From positions 145,754,215-145,818,214 of the forward strand of contig NC_133772.1 of the NCBI RefSeq assembly GCF_003597395.2: DNA of 64,000 nt. Direction: 5' to 3'. The notes under the pieces were generated by a model. That model saw only the letters and a program-made list of their open reading frames with translations, was not told the origin of the DNA and did not search any database. This document shows, piece by piece, positions 1 through 10,773 of this stretch; the first letter of the stretch is position 1; every line of letters begins with the position of its first letter. The stretch comes from Chelonoidis abingdonii (Eukaryota; Chordata; Testudines; Testudinidae). A program made the translations under genes and the position numbers.

Positions 1-105
1 CCACAAAAAGAACAGGACTACTTGCGGCACCTTAGAGACTAACAAATTTAGCTGTAGCCCAGAAAAGCTTATGCTCAAATTTGTTAGTCCTGTTCTTTTT
101 GCAGT
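1..105. repeat. Foldback copy of a chelonian interspersed repeat
   Basis: Bases 5-20 and 85-100 are a perfect 16-bp inverted repeat, and the arms continue imperfectly inward. The text matches the repeat at 32256-32381 (gagactaacaaattt, gctgtagccc, gcttatgctcaaa), but pieces are present in both orientations. It looks like two overlapping or rearranged copies of that repeat. The left edge may be cut by the window. Confidence 0.6.
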
Positions 106-2640
106 ACTTTAACAGTTTTTCAGATTTGATCAAATATCAAGAACAGCTACATGTTAAACTATAATTAAGCACTTCTATTTGTGGCCATGACTTTGAGCAA
201 GCATGTTTTTGCAAAGCCCGGTTGCAGCAGAAATAAAATTTTGTGAAATGCTTTTGACAAAGTAAGGTAACTTCTGCCAGATTTTTAGACCAAGTTATTT
301 AAAGTGTACAGCCCTTCTCTATTCCCTAAACTTAGACATACTCTTCAGCTCTCCCTTATTACAGAGGATGCTCACTCTTTCCTGATGTTTACCCATTTCC
401 TGGAGCAAGCTGGGTTGAAATCTAGCCTATTGCATTTCACCTCAGGAGTGAGAGTTTTGCAATTAACATTTGTGAGGTCAGGATTTCACCACTAGCATTC
501 TCATTTAATTGTAATATTAACAGCATAAGAAATGCCATAGTTGACTATCAGTCTATTTTATCCAAAAGAGAAAAAACCCAAAGCGCTGAGCTTTTCAGGC
601 TTCCTTGGGCATTTTTTCTTCTTGTTTGTCACATATGAAAGGCTAAAATGTGTCTTGAGACTTAAAACATTTTCCCAACCTTGCAAGTATATAGTAGCTA
701 CTATGCCCTTATAGCCATCACACAATTTGTGTGTGTCTACGCTTGACACCTCAATAGATTTATTCTAGCTACAATACAGTTGTTCAAGTGCTATATACAC
801 AGCCCCTGAAGTGTTTTAACTACCATGTTGTGGCAATTTGACAAACCCCTCACTCCTACCCCCTTTAGCACTAGTCTTTACATGATTGCCGAGTACTAGT
901 ATTTCTAGTGTAAACACATTAGACTGGGGTAGGGAGAAGAAAAAAGGTAGAAAAGAGTTATGGAAATAATGGCTATTTATTTCAGGCATTCAGCAAAAAT
1001 TTGCTTCTCATGGCACTCAAATAAGCATGGGGAAGATGAAAAAGGTTCTCCTCCCCCGCCCCCCACTGGAAAAAGTCCTGTTATGGTCTCCCCCTTTAGG
1101 TGAATTAAACAGATGTCAACACCCATTCACATACTATCCCACAACTATGAACATTTAAGTTGATAAAGATATAAAAAAGCAACATTGATATTATCCATAA
1201 GAGTTAGACCAATTTTGCCAAGTGTAACTTTAACAGACCTTTTAGTTGTACTGTCTACAAAAGTTTAAGTGGCTTTGAATAAGGCCAAATGAGATTTTCC
1301 ATAGTTCATTTTCCCTACAGGTAACTGTAACTCAAACTTGTAAGAATGCTTTGTGTACAAGAACTCAGCAGCAAGTGTGCCATTCAGGCAGAGAAATTCT
1401 TTATGAAACTGGAATTTAATAACTCTAATAAAGTTTAAAAATTTTAATTTCCTTCAGTCTAACCCTTCAGCATAGTTAACATTTTAAACTCTGTTGCTAA
1501 AGATTTTAGGGCCCCTTTGAACCCTAAAATACTGTGTAGGTTTTGGAGAAATAGCATTACAAGGTCCAGCTTGTGTCATTCGCAAGATTACGAATCTCCC
1601 TCCCCTTGGAAGAGACACAGGGAGATCTGCTTAGATTGACCACTCTTCAGCAGTTTTATTTTAGGTTTGTCCACCCCTGAAATGTTATCATAAGGCTCTT
1701 TCAGTGGAGGTAGAGAACTTCCAGTTCTCCCTCCCCACACAAAAAAAAGCACAGACCTACTGCAGCTATGCTTAGCTGAGGGATTTCCTCAGCCCTTGAT
1801 TTGAATGTTAGAAGGAAAAGATGTGTCCTTGCAACTATTCTGGCTATCAGCTTTGATAACCTCTGTCACAGATCTAATGCTTCAGGTGCTCTTTCTTCCT
1901 ACTTGGAGATAAGGGAATGGGAGCATTTCAGCAAATTAAGTGCTAAAAAAAATTACTGCATGGTTAACATTAGTAGTCTTTAACCCTGTGTCAACATGTG
2001 ACAAAAATCTCACATTCCTAAATGTAAGTGTAACAAAGTAAATTTGCCAACCTCCAGATAAATTATAGGTCAGGTATACACCTCAACCATAATTGGGTCC
2101 CTCTTTTGGCAACTTATCTACTAAGAGGAGATTCCATAGAGTAGGGTCCAACTCAGGTCACTGTGACCAGTTCTGAAATACCTACGTATTTTTTCAAACT
2201 ACAATTCAATACTAAACTGAAGACAAGTCTAGGTCTTTAACTAACTCCTTAGTTCTTAAGTCATACAGTATACGATTGAGCTGACACAGAAGCTGCTGGC
2301 ATTCAAGGGCATCTTTAGCTCAAATTCAAACTTTGCCTCACTTTTGTTAATCTGACCCATCTTTACCAAATACCACCAGTAAGTGGCTATGCACTTTTCC
2401 TACCAACCAGAAAATTATAGCAGAAAACTAGCCAGGTACATTGCTGTAGGAGTGTGTTTTAAGTAGTGCCCTGCATTTGAGTTCAACTCATAGCTAGGGG
2501 TTGGTAATTCAGTCAGTTCTTAGTAGCAGGATGTTCGATAAACAGGAATGGCAACACAGTTTAACACTGAAGTGCACTTCACACTCTTTACATTACATGA
2601 TTAGTTTCTCTTGCAGTTGTGGGCTTTGCGAAGTCAAGCA
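106..2640. other. Non-coding stretch, no gene recognised
   Basis: AT-rich DNA with short open frames only (none above 65 residues that looks like a protein). On the minus strand this lies downstream of HSPA2. By human gene order PPP1R36 would come next, but no exon of it is recognisable here. It could be an unusually long 3' UTR, an intron or intergenic DNA. Confidence 0.5.
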
Positions 2641-2740
2641 GCTTAAATCCCGGACGGCCTGCAAGCTAATTCTGCGAGTCCGATCCAGCCCGCCGCCCCG
2701 CCCCGCCCCGCCCGCCGAGGCTAGCTACCATCTTGAAGTG
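2640..2740. promoter_or_regulatory. Small CpG-rich GC-box cluster, possible promoter
   Basis: Four overlapping CCGCCCC/CCCGCCC boxes lie at 2691-2716 in otherwise AT-rich DNA. Directly beside them, on the minus strand, is CAAGATGGTAGC, close to the YY1 promoter element AAGATGGCGGC. Clustered Sp1-type boxes with a YY1-like site are typical of CpG-island promoters. Which gene this serves (a next gene on the minus strand or a non-coding RNA) cannot be told. Confidence 0.35.
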
Positions 2741-3345
2741 TCAGCGGGCTGTTTTTAGAGTGTGTTTAAACTGCAGGCCAGAGTTTATTGCTTTTTAAAG
2801 CACAGTCTAGCTTGTGTAGCGGGTAAGGCAGCCAAGGTTTTCCTACTCCTCCTACCCAAGCTAGTTAGCCGTCCTTGGGCTGGGGAGAGTCCCGAAGCTA
2901 AAGGAGTTTGGTAAGCCCTTCACACACACCTATTGTAAGTGTTAACACACCCACCATTTTCACCATCCCAGCTGAGAGTTCGAACTGCCTCGCGTGCCCC
3001 TGAACAGCTGCAGTTAGTTAGGACAGACCTATGCAAGGTTTAGATTTTGCAACATACGCTGCTCTCCCATCCCCTCGAGAGGGGTTTACGAGAAGTTGGG
3101 GAAGCGGACAGCCTCCAAGCGACTTCTCGTCCGAAGACAGCCACCCATATGGGCTTTACACTTAAAACGCTGCCTGGAATGTCAGCCAGCAGCCGATGCA
3201 CTACTAGTGAGCGGTTTCTATGACAAAGCCATAGCACATTAACTGTTTTCTTTAAGTTTCAACCCTTTCTTACCACCCTCTCATAAGAAGCAGGAACCAT
3301 TAACGTTTTAATCGTAACTGCCAAAACAAGAAAAAGGGGAGAGAA
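2741..3345. other. Non-coding interval downstream of HSPA2
   Basis: Moderately GC-rich, no convincing open reading frame and no recognised repeat. It separates the GC-box cluster from the HSPA2 poly(A) signals. Confidence 0.4.
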
Positions 3346-3363
3346 ATGCATGCTTTAAATATT

Positions 3364-3374
3364 TTTATTTTATT
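3364..3374 (-). terminator. HSPA2: Candidate HSPA2 poly(A) signals
   Basis: Two overlapping AATAAA hexamers read on the minus strand (TTTATT at 3364-3369 and 3369-3374 on the plus strand). They are the first canonical signals after the stop codon and would give a 3' UTR of about 0.4 kb. Signal use is inferred, not shown. Confidence 0.5.
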
Positions 3375-3748
3375 ACCAAAGTTTCCAGATGCTAGACCGG
3401 CAAATATATTTTAAAGCGTTTGGTAAACAAACAGTCTCCATTCAAAACTTGAAATGTTTGTCAACAATAACGATCAAGCGGGCACTTCAGAGAAGACACT
3501 GAACAGCTAAAGACAACATCCAGAATACTATCGTTTGCATCTCAGTTAACAAAAACTTATTGCTACTAACCTTATCAAGCTGGACTGCCTTCTCTTTGTA
3601 AGCACATAGGAAGCTGAGAAAGATCTGCTTCTATGCACACCCAAACAGAATAAACTGTTATTGACACTGACTTTTTAAGGTTAGGAACGAAAATAAAACT
3701 GAGAATGGGAAAATAACTGTCCCTGAACAGTGCAGAGTTCAGTCCAGT

Positions 3749-5650
3749 CTAGTCCACTTCTTCAATGGTTGGTCCCCCGGCGCCACCGGTTGGGCCGGCT
3801 CCTCCCTGGTACAGTTTGGTGACGATGGGGTTGCAGATTTTCTCCAGCTCTTTCTGTTTGTGCTCGTACTCGTCTCTCTCGGCCATCTGGTTGCGGTCAA
3901 GCCAGGTGATCACCTCCTGGCATTTGTCGAGCACTTTCTGCTTGTCTTGGTCGCTGATCTTGCCCTTCAGCTTCTCGTCCTCCACGGTCTGTTTCATGTT
4001 GTAGGTGTAAGACTCGAGGGAGTTCTTAGCTGACACCCGGTCGCGATTAGCTTCATCCTCCGCCTTGTACTTCTCTGCCTCCTGCACCATTCGGTCAATG
4101 TCATCTTTGCTGAGGCGGCCCTTGTCGTTGGTGATGGTGATCTTGTTCTCTTTACCCGTGCTCTTGTCGGAGGCAGTGACATTCAGGATACCATTGGCGT
4201 CTATATCGAAGGTGACCTCGATCTGGGGGACACCGCGAGGAGCTGGGGGGATGCCGGTCAAGTCGAACTTGCCCAGCAGATTGTTGTCCTTCGTCATAGC
4301 CCTCTCGCCCTCGTACACCTGCACCAGGACACTGTTCTGGTTGTCGGAGTAGGTGGTGAAGATCTGGGTCTGCTTGGTGGGGATGGTGGTGTTACGCTTG
4401 ATGAGGGCGGTCATCACCCCGCCGGCTGTCTCGATGCCCAAGGACAGAGGAGTGACATCAAGCAGGAGCAAGTCCTGCACGTTCTCTGACTTGTCCCCCA
4501 TGAGGATGGCAGCCTGCACTGCGGCGCCATAAGCTACAGCCTCGTCGGGGTTGATGCTCTTGTTGAGCTCCTTGCCGTTGAAGAAGTCTTGCAGGAGTTT
4601 TTGGATCTTGGGGATACGGGTGGATCCGCCCACCAGCACGATCTCCTGGATCTGACCCTTGTCTAGCTTGGCATCGCGCAGGGCCTTCTCCACGGGCTCC
4701 AAGGTGCCGCGGAAGAGGTCGGCGTTGAGCTCCTCGAAGCGGGCGCGGGTGATGGACGTGTAGAAGTCGATACCCTCGAACAGCGAGTCGATCTCGATGC
4801 TAGCCTGGGTGGAGGAGCTCAGCGTGCGCTTGGCCCGCTCGCAGGCAGTGCGCAGCCGCCGCACAGCCCGCTTGTTGCTGCCAATGTCCCGCTTGTGCTT
4901 GCGCTTGAACTCCTCCACGAAGTGGCTCACCATGCGGTTGTCGAAGTCCTCGCCGCCCAGGTGGGTGTCCCCGGCCGTGGACTTCACCTCGAAGATGCCG
5001 TCCTCGATAGTGAGGATGGAGACATCGAAGGTGCCGCCGCCCAAGTCGAAGATGAGCACGTTCTTCTCGCCGGCCCCGGTGCCTTTCTTGTCCAGCCCAT
5101 AAGCGATGGCGGCCGCCGTGGGCTCGTTAATGATACGGAGCACGTTGAGGCCGGTGATGGTGCCAGCGTCTTTGGTGGCCTGGCGCTGGGAGTCGTTGAA
5201 GTAGGCGGGCACGGTGATGACGGCGTTCTGCACCTTGCGGCCCAGGTAGGCCTCCGCGATCTCCTTCATCTTGGTGAGCACCATGGAGCTGATCTCCTCG
5301 GGGAAGAAGGTCTTGTTCTCGCCCTTGTACTCCACCTGCACCTTGGGCTTGCCGCCCTCGTTCACCACGCGGAAGGGCCAGTGCTTCATGTCGGACTGCA
5401 CCGTGGGGTCATCGTACTTGCGGCCGATGAGGCGCTTGGCGTCGAAGATGGTGTTGGTGGGGTTCATGGCCACCTGGTTCTTGGCGGCGTCCCCGATGAG
5501 GCGCTCGGTGTCGGTGAAGGCCACATAGCTGGGCGTCGTGCGGTTGCCCTGGTCGTTGGCGATGATCTCGACTTTGCCGTGTTGAAAGACCCCCACGCAG
5601 GAGTACGTGGTGCCCAGATCGATGCCAATGGCAGGCGCTTTACCAGACAT
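3749..5650 (-). CDS. HSPA2: Heat shock protein 70, member 2 (HSPA2)
   Basis: ATP-dependent cytosolic/nuclear Hsp70 chaperone that binds exposed hydrophobic peptides. In mammals it is strongly expressed in testis. The 633-residue frame is complete and intronless, as in other vertebrates, where the protein is about 639 residues. Hsp70 signature 1 (IDLGTTYS) is at residues 10-17, signature 2 ([14 protein letters not shown]) at 200-213 and signature 3 ([15 protein letters not shown]) at 337-351. The catalytic lysine is at 72, the interdomain linker DLLLLD at 393-398, and the C-terminal co-chaperone (TPR) docking motif EEVD at 630-633. The glycine-rich tail before EEVD is shorter than in human. 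The start is the first ATG after the TATA box, with A at -3. HSPA2 is preferred over HSPA1 or HSPA8 because of its close match and because ZBTB1 lies upstream on the same strand, as in human. No disruption seen. Confidence 0.96.
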   Translation of the reverse strand: MSGKAPAIGIDLGTTYSCVGVFQHGKVEIIANDQGNRTTPSYVAFTDTERLIGDAAKNQVAMNPTNTIFDAKRLIGRKYDDPTVQSDMKHWPFRVVNEGGKPKVQVEYKGENKTFFPEEISSMVLTKMKEIAEAYLGRKVQNAVITVPAYFNDSQRQATKDAGTITGLNVLRIINEPTAAAIAYGLDKKGTGAGEKNVLIFDLGGGTFDVSILTIEDGIFEVKSTAGDTHLGGEDFDNRMVSHFVEEFKRKHKRDIGSNKRAVRRLRTACERAKRTLSSSTQASIEIDSLFEGIDFYTSITRARFEELNADLFRGTLEPVEKALRDAKLDKGQIQEIVLVGGSTRIPKIQKLLQDFFNGKELNKSINPDEAVAYGAAVQAAILMGDKSENVQDLLLLDVTPLSLGIETAGGVMTALIKRNTTIPTKQTQIFTTYSDNQNSVLVQVYEGERAMTKDNNLLGKFDLTGIPPAPRGVPQIEVTFDIDANGILNVTASDKSTGKENKITITNDKGRLSKDDIDRMVQEAEKYKAEDEANRDRVSAKNSLESYTYNMKQTVEDEKLKGKISDQDKQKVLDKCQEVITWLDRNQMAERDEYEHKQKELEKICNPIVTKLYQGGAGPTGGAGGPTIEEVD

Positions 5651-5737
5651 GGTAGCGGCTTGCTCAGTTCTCGCTCTACAGTGCGCTGTTCTCAGTAGCT
5701 ACGGCGCGATCTGCCGTTAGCACCTGGCTCACTGTCC

Positions 5738-5744
5738 TTTATAG
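5738..5744 (-). promoter_or_regulatory. HSPA2: HSPA2 TATA box
   Basis: CTATAAAGG on the minus strand (5736-5744) lies about 90 bp before the start codon. Transcription should begin near 5710, giving a 5' UTR of about 60 bases. The GC-rich surroundings and the factor sites upstream support this. Confidence 0.75.
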
Positions 5745-5759
5745 TGGCTGCTCGTCCTC

Positions 5760-5782
5760 TTCGGGAACCTGCCAGAATCTCA
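5760..5782. promoter_or_regulatory. HSPA2: Proximal heat-shock element
   Basis: The sequence reads TTCggGAAccTGCcaGAA followed by tcTCA: alternating nTTCn/nGAAn units with correct 5-bp phasing. Three units are perfect and two partial. This is the binding site layout for HSF trimers, about 16 bp upstream of the TATA box. It suggests the gene is heat inducible as well as constitutively driven. Confidence 0.75.
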
Positions 5783-5786
5783 TCTC

Positions 5787-6106
5787 CCAATCAGCTTGCT
5801 CGCTTCCAATCCTTGACCAATCACCACTGTGAATCCCGGCAGAAGATCCGCCCGACACCGGATGACCAATCATCACCGTATTGCCTTTCTGACCAATCCC
5901 TTCGCAGAGTCTACTCCTCTAGACCAATAGCTTTACTGTGCCTTTTCCTTGTATTTTTCGTCCAATGCAGATTTGTGGCGTCCACGCCGCTCTGGCCAAT
6001 CACTTCGCTTGGTTCTCCTTTGCCCCTGCCCTGTTCCTCGACTCTACCAGAAACTTCCAGCGGACGCTGGTTGGGAGGTTGGGGATTGATGTCACCGTTA
6101 CCCAAT
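5787..6106 (-). promoter_or_regulatory. HSPA2: Array of nine CCAAT boxes (NF-Y type)
   Basis: CCAAT occurs at 5787, 5806, 5817, 5866, 5893, 5924, 5962, 5996 and 6102, all on the plus strand, so all are inverted (ATTGG) relative to HSPA2. A tenth lies at 6341. Four have the extended form GACCAAT preferred by NF-Y. Inverted CCAAT boxes beside heat-shock elements are known in Hsp70 promoters; this density is unusual. Confidence 0.8.
6045..6062. promoter_or_regulatory. HSPA2: Distal heat-shock element
   Basis: Perfect core GAAacTTC at 6050-6057, flanked in phase by the partial units TAC and GCG. It lies about 305 bp upstream of the TATA box, within the CCAAT array. Weaker than the proximal site. 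Confidence 0.5.
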
Positions 6107-6539
6107 AGGATTCGAGCACTGGGTGGGGCGATGGAACCAGTAGCAGCTCGAGAGACTTCTGGATGGTTGTTACGGGAATAACTGTGTTTCCTTAACCGCC
6201 TCCCAGGCTCGATCTCTGAATATCAACAGCTGCGGGCGCGAGCCGCTCCCCCCGCCCGTAGGTAGCAAGTTGGGCCCAGCCGGCATAGGCTGCCTCTGCG
6301 AGATGGGCGGGCTGAGCGGGGGCTGCCGGGCGGCGCGTGCCCAATGGATAGAGAGACGCAGTGCGGCAGGCGAAGGGGCGCGGAAGCGACGGGGGGTCAC
6401 AGTGCGGAATGGAGATCAGGCCGAGGGGGGCGAGGCAGAGCCTGAAGGAATGGGGGAGGGGGAGCAGGCAGAAGGGGAATGGGGAGAGCGAACAAAGGGA
6501 GGCTGGGGGGGGCGGATTGGAGAGAGGGGGGCATGCAGG

Positions 6540-7400
6540 GGCTGGGGAAGCTGGCGGAGGCATGGTGGGGGTGGGAAACCAGGCAGGATGGTGGGAACTG
6601 GGGGAGCAGGCAGAGGAGTGGGGGGAGGGAAACCAGGCAGGATGGTGGGATCTGGGGGAGCAGGCAGAGGAGTGGGGGGAGGGAAACCAGGCAGAGGGGA
6701 CTGGGGAGAGCAGGCTGAGGAGTGGGGGTGGGGCGGGCCAGGCAGAGGGTGGGATGGGAAGCAGGCAGAGGAGTGGCGGGGGGGAGGAAGCAAGGAAACT
6801 AAACGGATGGTGGGAACTGGGAGAGCAGGCAAAGGAGAAGGGGGGGCAGGACAGAGGCAGGATGGTGGGAACTGGGAACAGGCAGTAGGAGTGGAGGGGG
6901 GGGGAACCAGGCAGGATGGTGGGAACTGGGGGGCAAGGCAGAGGAGTGGGGGGGGGCAGGAACCAGGCAGGATGGTGGGAATTGAGGGAGCAGGCAAAGG
7001 AGGGGGCAGGAACCAGGCAGGATGGTGGGAACTGGGGAAACAGGCAGAGGAGTGGGAAGGGGGGGCAGGAACCAGGCAGGATGGTGGGAACTGGGGAAAC
7101 AGCAGAGGAGTGGGAAGGGGGGGCAGGAACCAGGCAGGATGGTGGGAACTGGGGGAGCAGGCAGAGGAGTGGGGGGCATGCAGGGGCTGAGGAAGTTGGC
7201 AGAGGGATGGTGGGGGTGGGAAAACAGGTGGGACTAGGGGAGCAGCCAGAGGAGTGGGGGGCATGCAGGGGCTGTGGCAGTGGGTGGAGGAATGAGGGGA
7301 GCAGGGAGAGGAGTGGGAGGGCAGGAACCAGGCAGGGTGGGAGGGACTGGGGGAGCAGGCAGAGTGGGGCGGCAGGAACCAAGGAGTCAGGAAACTGGGA
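6540..7400. repeat. G-rich minisatellite
   Basis: Tandem units of roughly 50-60 bp built around aggatggtgggaactggg, gcaggcagaggagtgg and ggcaggaaccaggc. The key phrase recurs near 6585, 6640, 6806, 6858, 6914, 6969, 7019, 7079 and 7137, with units becoming degenerate at both ends. Long open frames on both strands here (for example a proline-rich frame on the minus strand of 6192-7412) arise from the stop-poor repeat and are not genes. Confidence 0.85.
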
Positions 7401-7449
7401 GAGAGAGGGCAAGGGGTGGGGACTGCAGGAGATGGGGGCAAGGGGGAAA

Positions 7450-9285
7450 ACAGCCAGGAGGAGAGAGCAGGGTGTGTAGGATTTGCAGCTTGCTTTCCAG
7501 TGTTTGTAATTCCCGAAAGTTCGGTTAGATGCCAGATGTCATCTTCCGACAGTCCAAGAGCTGGTGGGGAGTTTACCCTTATTTGGTTGCAATATAGAAA
7601 TTCCCTGTAGTGAGAAAGTGCAAGGGAAAGGTGTCTAGGTTGGTGTCTGCTTTGCTCAGGGGCTGTCTCTCCAGTTTGCTGGGATTATGCGAGGAAGAGT
7701 TTAGACCTCTCTCACAGACTTGCACAAATCCTTCATTCCTGGACCGTGAGTGACTTGACGCATTTAAAGAGTGTTAGCCTTGTTTCTGCTTAAATTGGCA
7801 GGCTCACAGCCCTCACATGTATCCTCTTTCACTCATGCAGTTGTTTAATGAATACAGCTGCCTGACACACCTTTGTATATGGTTCTCTCTCACACAAGAC
7901 CCACAAACATTTCCTTCACTTGTTCATCCCATACAGTTTTTTGAAACCACAGAAGTGTATTTTCACTAGTTTTATAGCTGCCAAAATGGTAGCCCGGACT
8001 GGCATGTTTTGTGGGAAAGAAGGATGTGGCATTTAGCTCTCCCCTTGTAAAGAAGTAGTATGGATTTTAGGAGTCTGGTTTCTGTGTATTTTTGCATAGT
8101 GACCATTCTTGAAACCTCTCCAAATTTTTATCTGTTGTGCTAACATAAATGCTGTCACACCTACATTTAGTTGAAGCATAAGCTGTGAAACTATTCTCAG
8201 AACTAGATAAAAGTTTTGATGAAAATCTGCTCTTTATCCTCCATATTACTCTTCCTATCTCTTGACAATTATCAAATACTTCAGTACGTTCAAAATATAT
8301 TAATAAAGGAAAATCATTGTTTCTGTCTAATTTCTAGGGTAATACTTTGCATTGATATTTCTTTCTCTTAGTATTAATGACTGCTTGCTTTTAAATATTC
8401 ATTTTGATGATGTATCCTGGCATCTAATTCTGCTGTTTGTAGACATGCAAAGGAGATGTCAGATACATGCTAGTCACTTCTATTTAATTTGGCCCACTAT
8501 GTTTAACTTAATCTTTGAAAACTGTCATGGAAATCTATCAGCCCAACCACAATATATAGACATCTGCCTTTACCAAGATAATTTATGAGAATAAAAAAAA
8601 AAATTATAATTTTTACTTCCTTTCAAAAGAATTACTCTTACTGTGTGAATAAATTTCTTCAAGGTTTTGTTACCTAACAGGATAATTCCACTTCCATTCC
8701 AAATACTGAGAGGTTTGAATGTCCATATATGTCCTATTTTCTACCTCTTAGAAGGGCCTCGGTTTAACACAGTAAATAGAAACACCTTTTTTTCTCAAAG
8801 GATTCTAAAGCCTTTTGATATTGAGGGTCTGATGTTTTGAGGTACAGAATGCCTGCTGCTCCCATTGATTTCAGTTGGATTTCTGCAGGCTCAGCATCTT
8901 TGAAAATTGGACCTAGCCATGACACTGCATTTATTGCTCAAGTGCAGCCATCTTCGGGATGGAATAGAGCAGCTCTTAAACAATGCACAACCATAGCACA
9001 CAACAGTTTAGAATATGAGAAAAATGTAATCAGAAACTGCAAAAATGTTATACTTAGGGGAAGGTCCTGGAGATGTCATAGTAATGATACCACAAACCAT
9101 GGAAATCATGACAAAATCATGAAACGTCATCAGTGTTTTTTGTAAAACATACTGATTCAGGCTAGTGACCAGCTGCTTCAGAGGAAAGTGCAAAAAATCC
9201 TGCAATATGCTGTTGGGGGATAACTTGCTTAAGGGAAAGTTTCCTCCTAAACCCCAATACTCAGCTGTTGTCTTACATCCTGAAG
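7450..9285. other. Non-coding stretch upstream of HSPA2
   Basis: No coding region. It becomes AT-rich away from the minisatellite. A short foldback resembling a common turtle repeat (cccattgatttcagttgg) lies near 8858. Nothing else recognised. Confidence 0.45.
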
Positions 9286-9289
9286 CAGG

Positions 9290-9480
9290 CGGGGGTATAT
9301 ATAAATATTTAATCCCTTTTTGAATCTTGCTAAATTCTTGGCTGCAATGATACTTCATGGCAATGAATTCCACATGCTAATCATACATTCTAAATAGCCT
9401 AGTGTTTTTCTTGTTTCTGTTAGCACCTCCCTCAATACTGCGTGATCCATTTGCTGTTCCCCATGTTCCGTTACCTTTTC
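9290..9480 (-). repeat. Old CR1-type LINE fragment, antisense
   Basis: The plus strand reads aatccctttttgaatcttgc, then a garbled gcaatgaattccaca and a fragment near aagtatttcc-type text. This is the pattern of the antisense CR1 copy at 59850-60060. It is highly diverged and its edges are approximate. Confidence 0.5.
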
Positions 9481-10497
9481 TCCCACATGAACCTTAATCT
9501 CTCTTTTTCTTTTCCTGGGCCATGGCACCCCATCACAGACTCCATATTGTTTTCTCTCCCCCATAGAACTTTTACAATCTCCCCCTCACACATTATATTA
9601 TGATGGGAAGTGTCTCCTTTTCCTCTCGTAGACAGACCAATTAACTAGTATGTCCCTGTGATATCTCATGCTGCCACTGCACGCAGCTATGGTATTTAGT
9701 GTTTATAGTATCACATAGAGAGGAGAGATGCCGGAGGGAGTAATGCAGTGAGAGTTCAGCAGCAGTAAAAGAGTGAATCCTTAGTTTGGAGACTTTTAAA
9801 CAGGATGCTTTTTAAAACAGGTGTTAAGTTGATAGGAAAATGAGGTGCTTCTCTTGTCTGCCAATGTTATAGGACCCCATGTCAGCTTGGTATGGTCTCA
9901 TTCTCCAGTGGTTAATGTGGCCCTGGTGTCGTGTAAAAGCAAGGAACATGCTGACACAGGTGGTTCTGAGATATTTGCAGGGGTTGCTCATGGTAAGCTC
10001 TCTCCCTCATTCTGATCTATACTTTAATTGAACTGGAGGTTTATCACGGAAAATTTTGGGAAAACATCATGAAAGGTTATATGGTCACAGTATAACCTTA
10101 ATAATGTCACAAGTCTTGGAATAATGGTAAAAATAGCCCTGTAAATCATGGACATATTTTCTAGAAACCAAAGTATAGGTAGACCCAGGCTACTAAATAT
10201 TTAATTTTTATGTTATAGAGATAACTCTTACCAGTTGAGCACATAGCGACTGTCTCCCTCTTTCCTAGCCCTCTTGTAGGCCCGAATTGTTTTTTTATTT
10301 CATTTTGTTTTATTTTTATAAACATCTTAGAGTTTTATGAGGCACCTTACCACCACCCCTTGTGTTTTGCCTGGCTGTCCTCATAGTAGTCTAGCTATAG
10401 CATGTTGGAGGGAAGAGTCACTATGCATCTATCAGTTGTAATCCTTTGTCTCACAGGACTGCTCTATACTAACTTCCTGTCAGCTGTTCTCTTAAGA
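9481..10497. other. Non-coding stretch left of the provirus
   Basis: No coding region or clear repeat recognised. Its last bases, CTTT at 10498-10501, are the left copy of the target duplication of the ERV. Confidence 0.45.
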
Positions 10498-10501
10498 CTT
10501 T

Positions 10502-10773
10502 TGATAGATAGGATGCTTTAAAGTGAGCCCGAAGGCCCACAAGATAGGCTGAGCAGGTGATCGCACGCTTGATGCATGAACAAGGGGGGCTCAGAAGGTG
10601 GATGAATGAAGTCAGCAAGCAGGAGCTGGGTGGATAAACCCTCCCCTCCCCCCTTGCTCTCAAGCTTGGGAAGTACCAATAAAAAAATTCTCAGTACTGA
10701 TAAGGAAGATGCTTGTGCGCCAGGAACTGCTCAAGGCCATGAATTTTGTAATCAAATGCTTCACCAGGTGCCG
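10502..10773 (+). repeat. ERV 5' LTR, forward half
   Basis: Matches the start of the 3' LTR (23394-23673) to the point caccaggtgccg. There the match stops abruptly, and the rest of the LTR is found downstream in reverse (11360-11600). Confidence 0.88.

Noticed and set aside
2501..2758. 85-codon frame across the GC-box cluster
   Set aside because: No domain, no strong start context, and its C-terminus is only translated GC boxes.
4895..5698. 267-codon open frame antisense to HSPA2
   Set aside because: Long antisense frames across Hsp70 genes are a known by-product of their codon usage. This one has no domain and lies entirely opposite conserved coding sequence.
6540..7400. CRISPR-like array
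   Set aside because: Repeats are contiguous minisatellite units without unique spacers, in a vertebrate genome.
6192..7479. Long open frames on both strands (up to 406 codons)
   Set aside because: Produced by the stop-poor G-rich minisatellite; the translations are low-complexity repeats.
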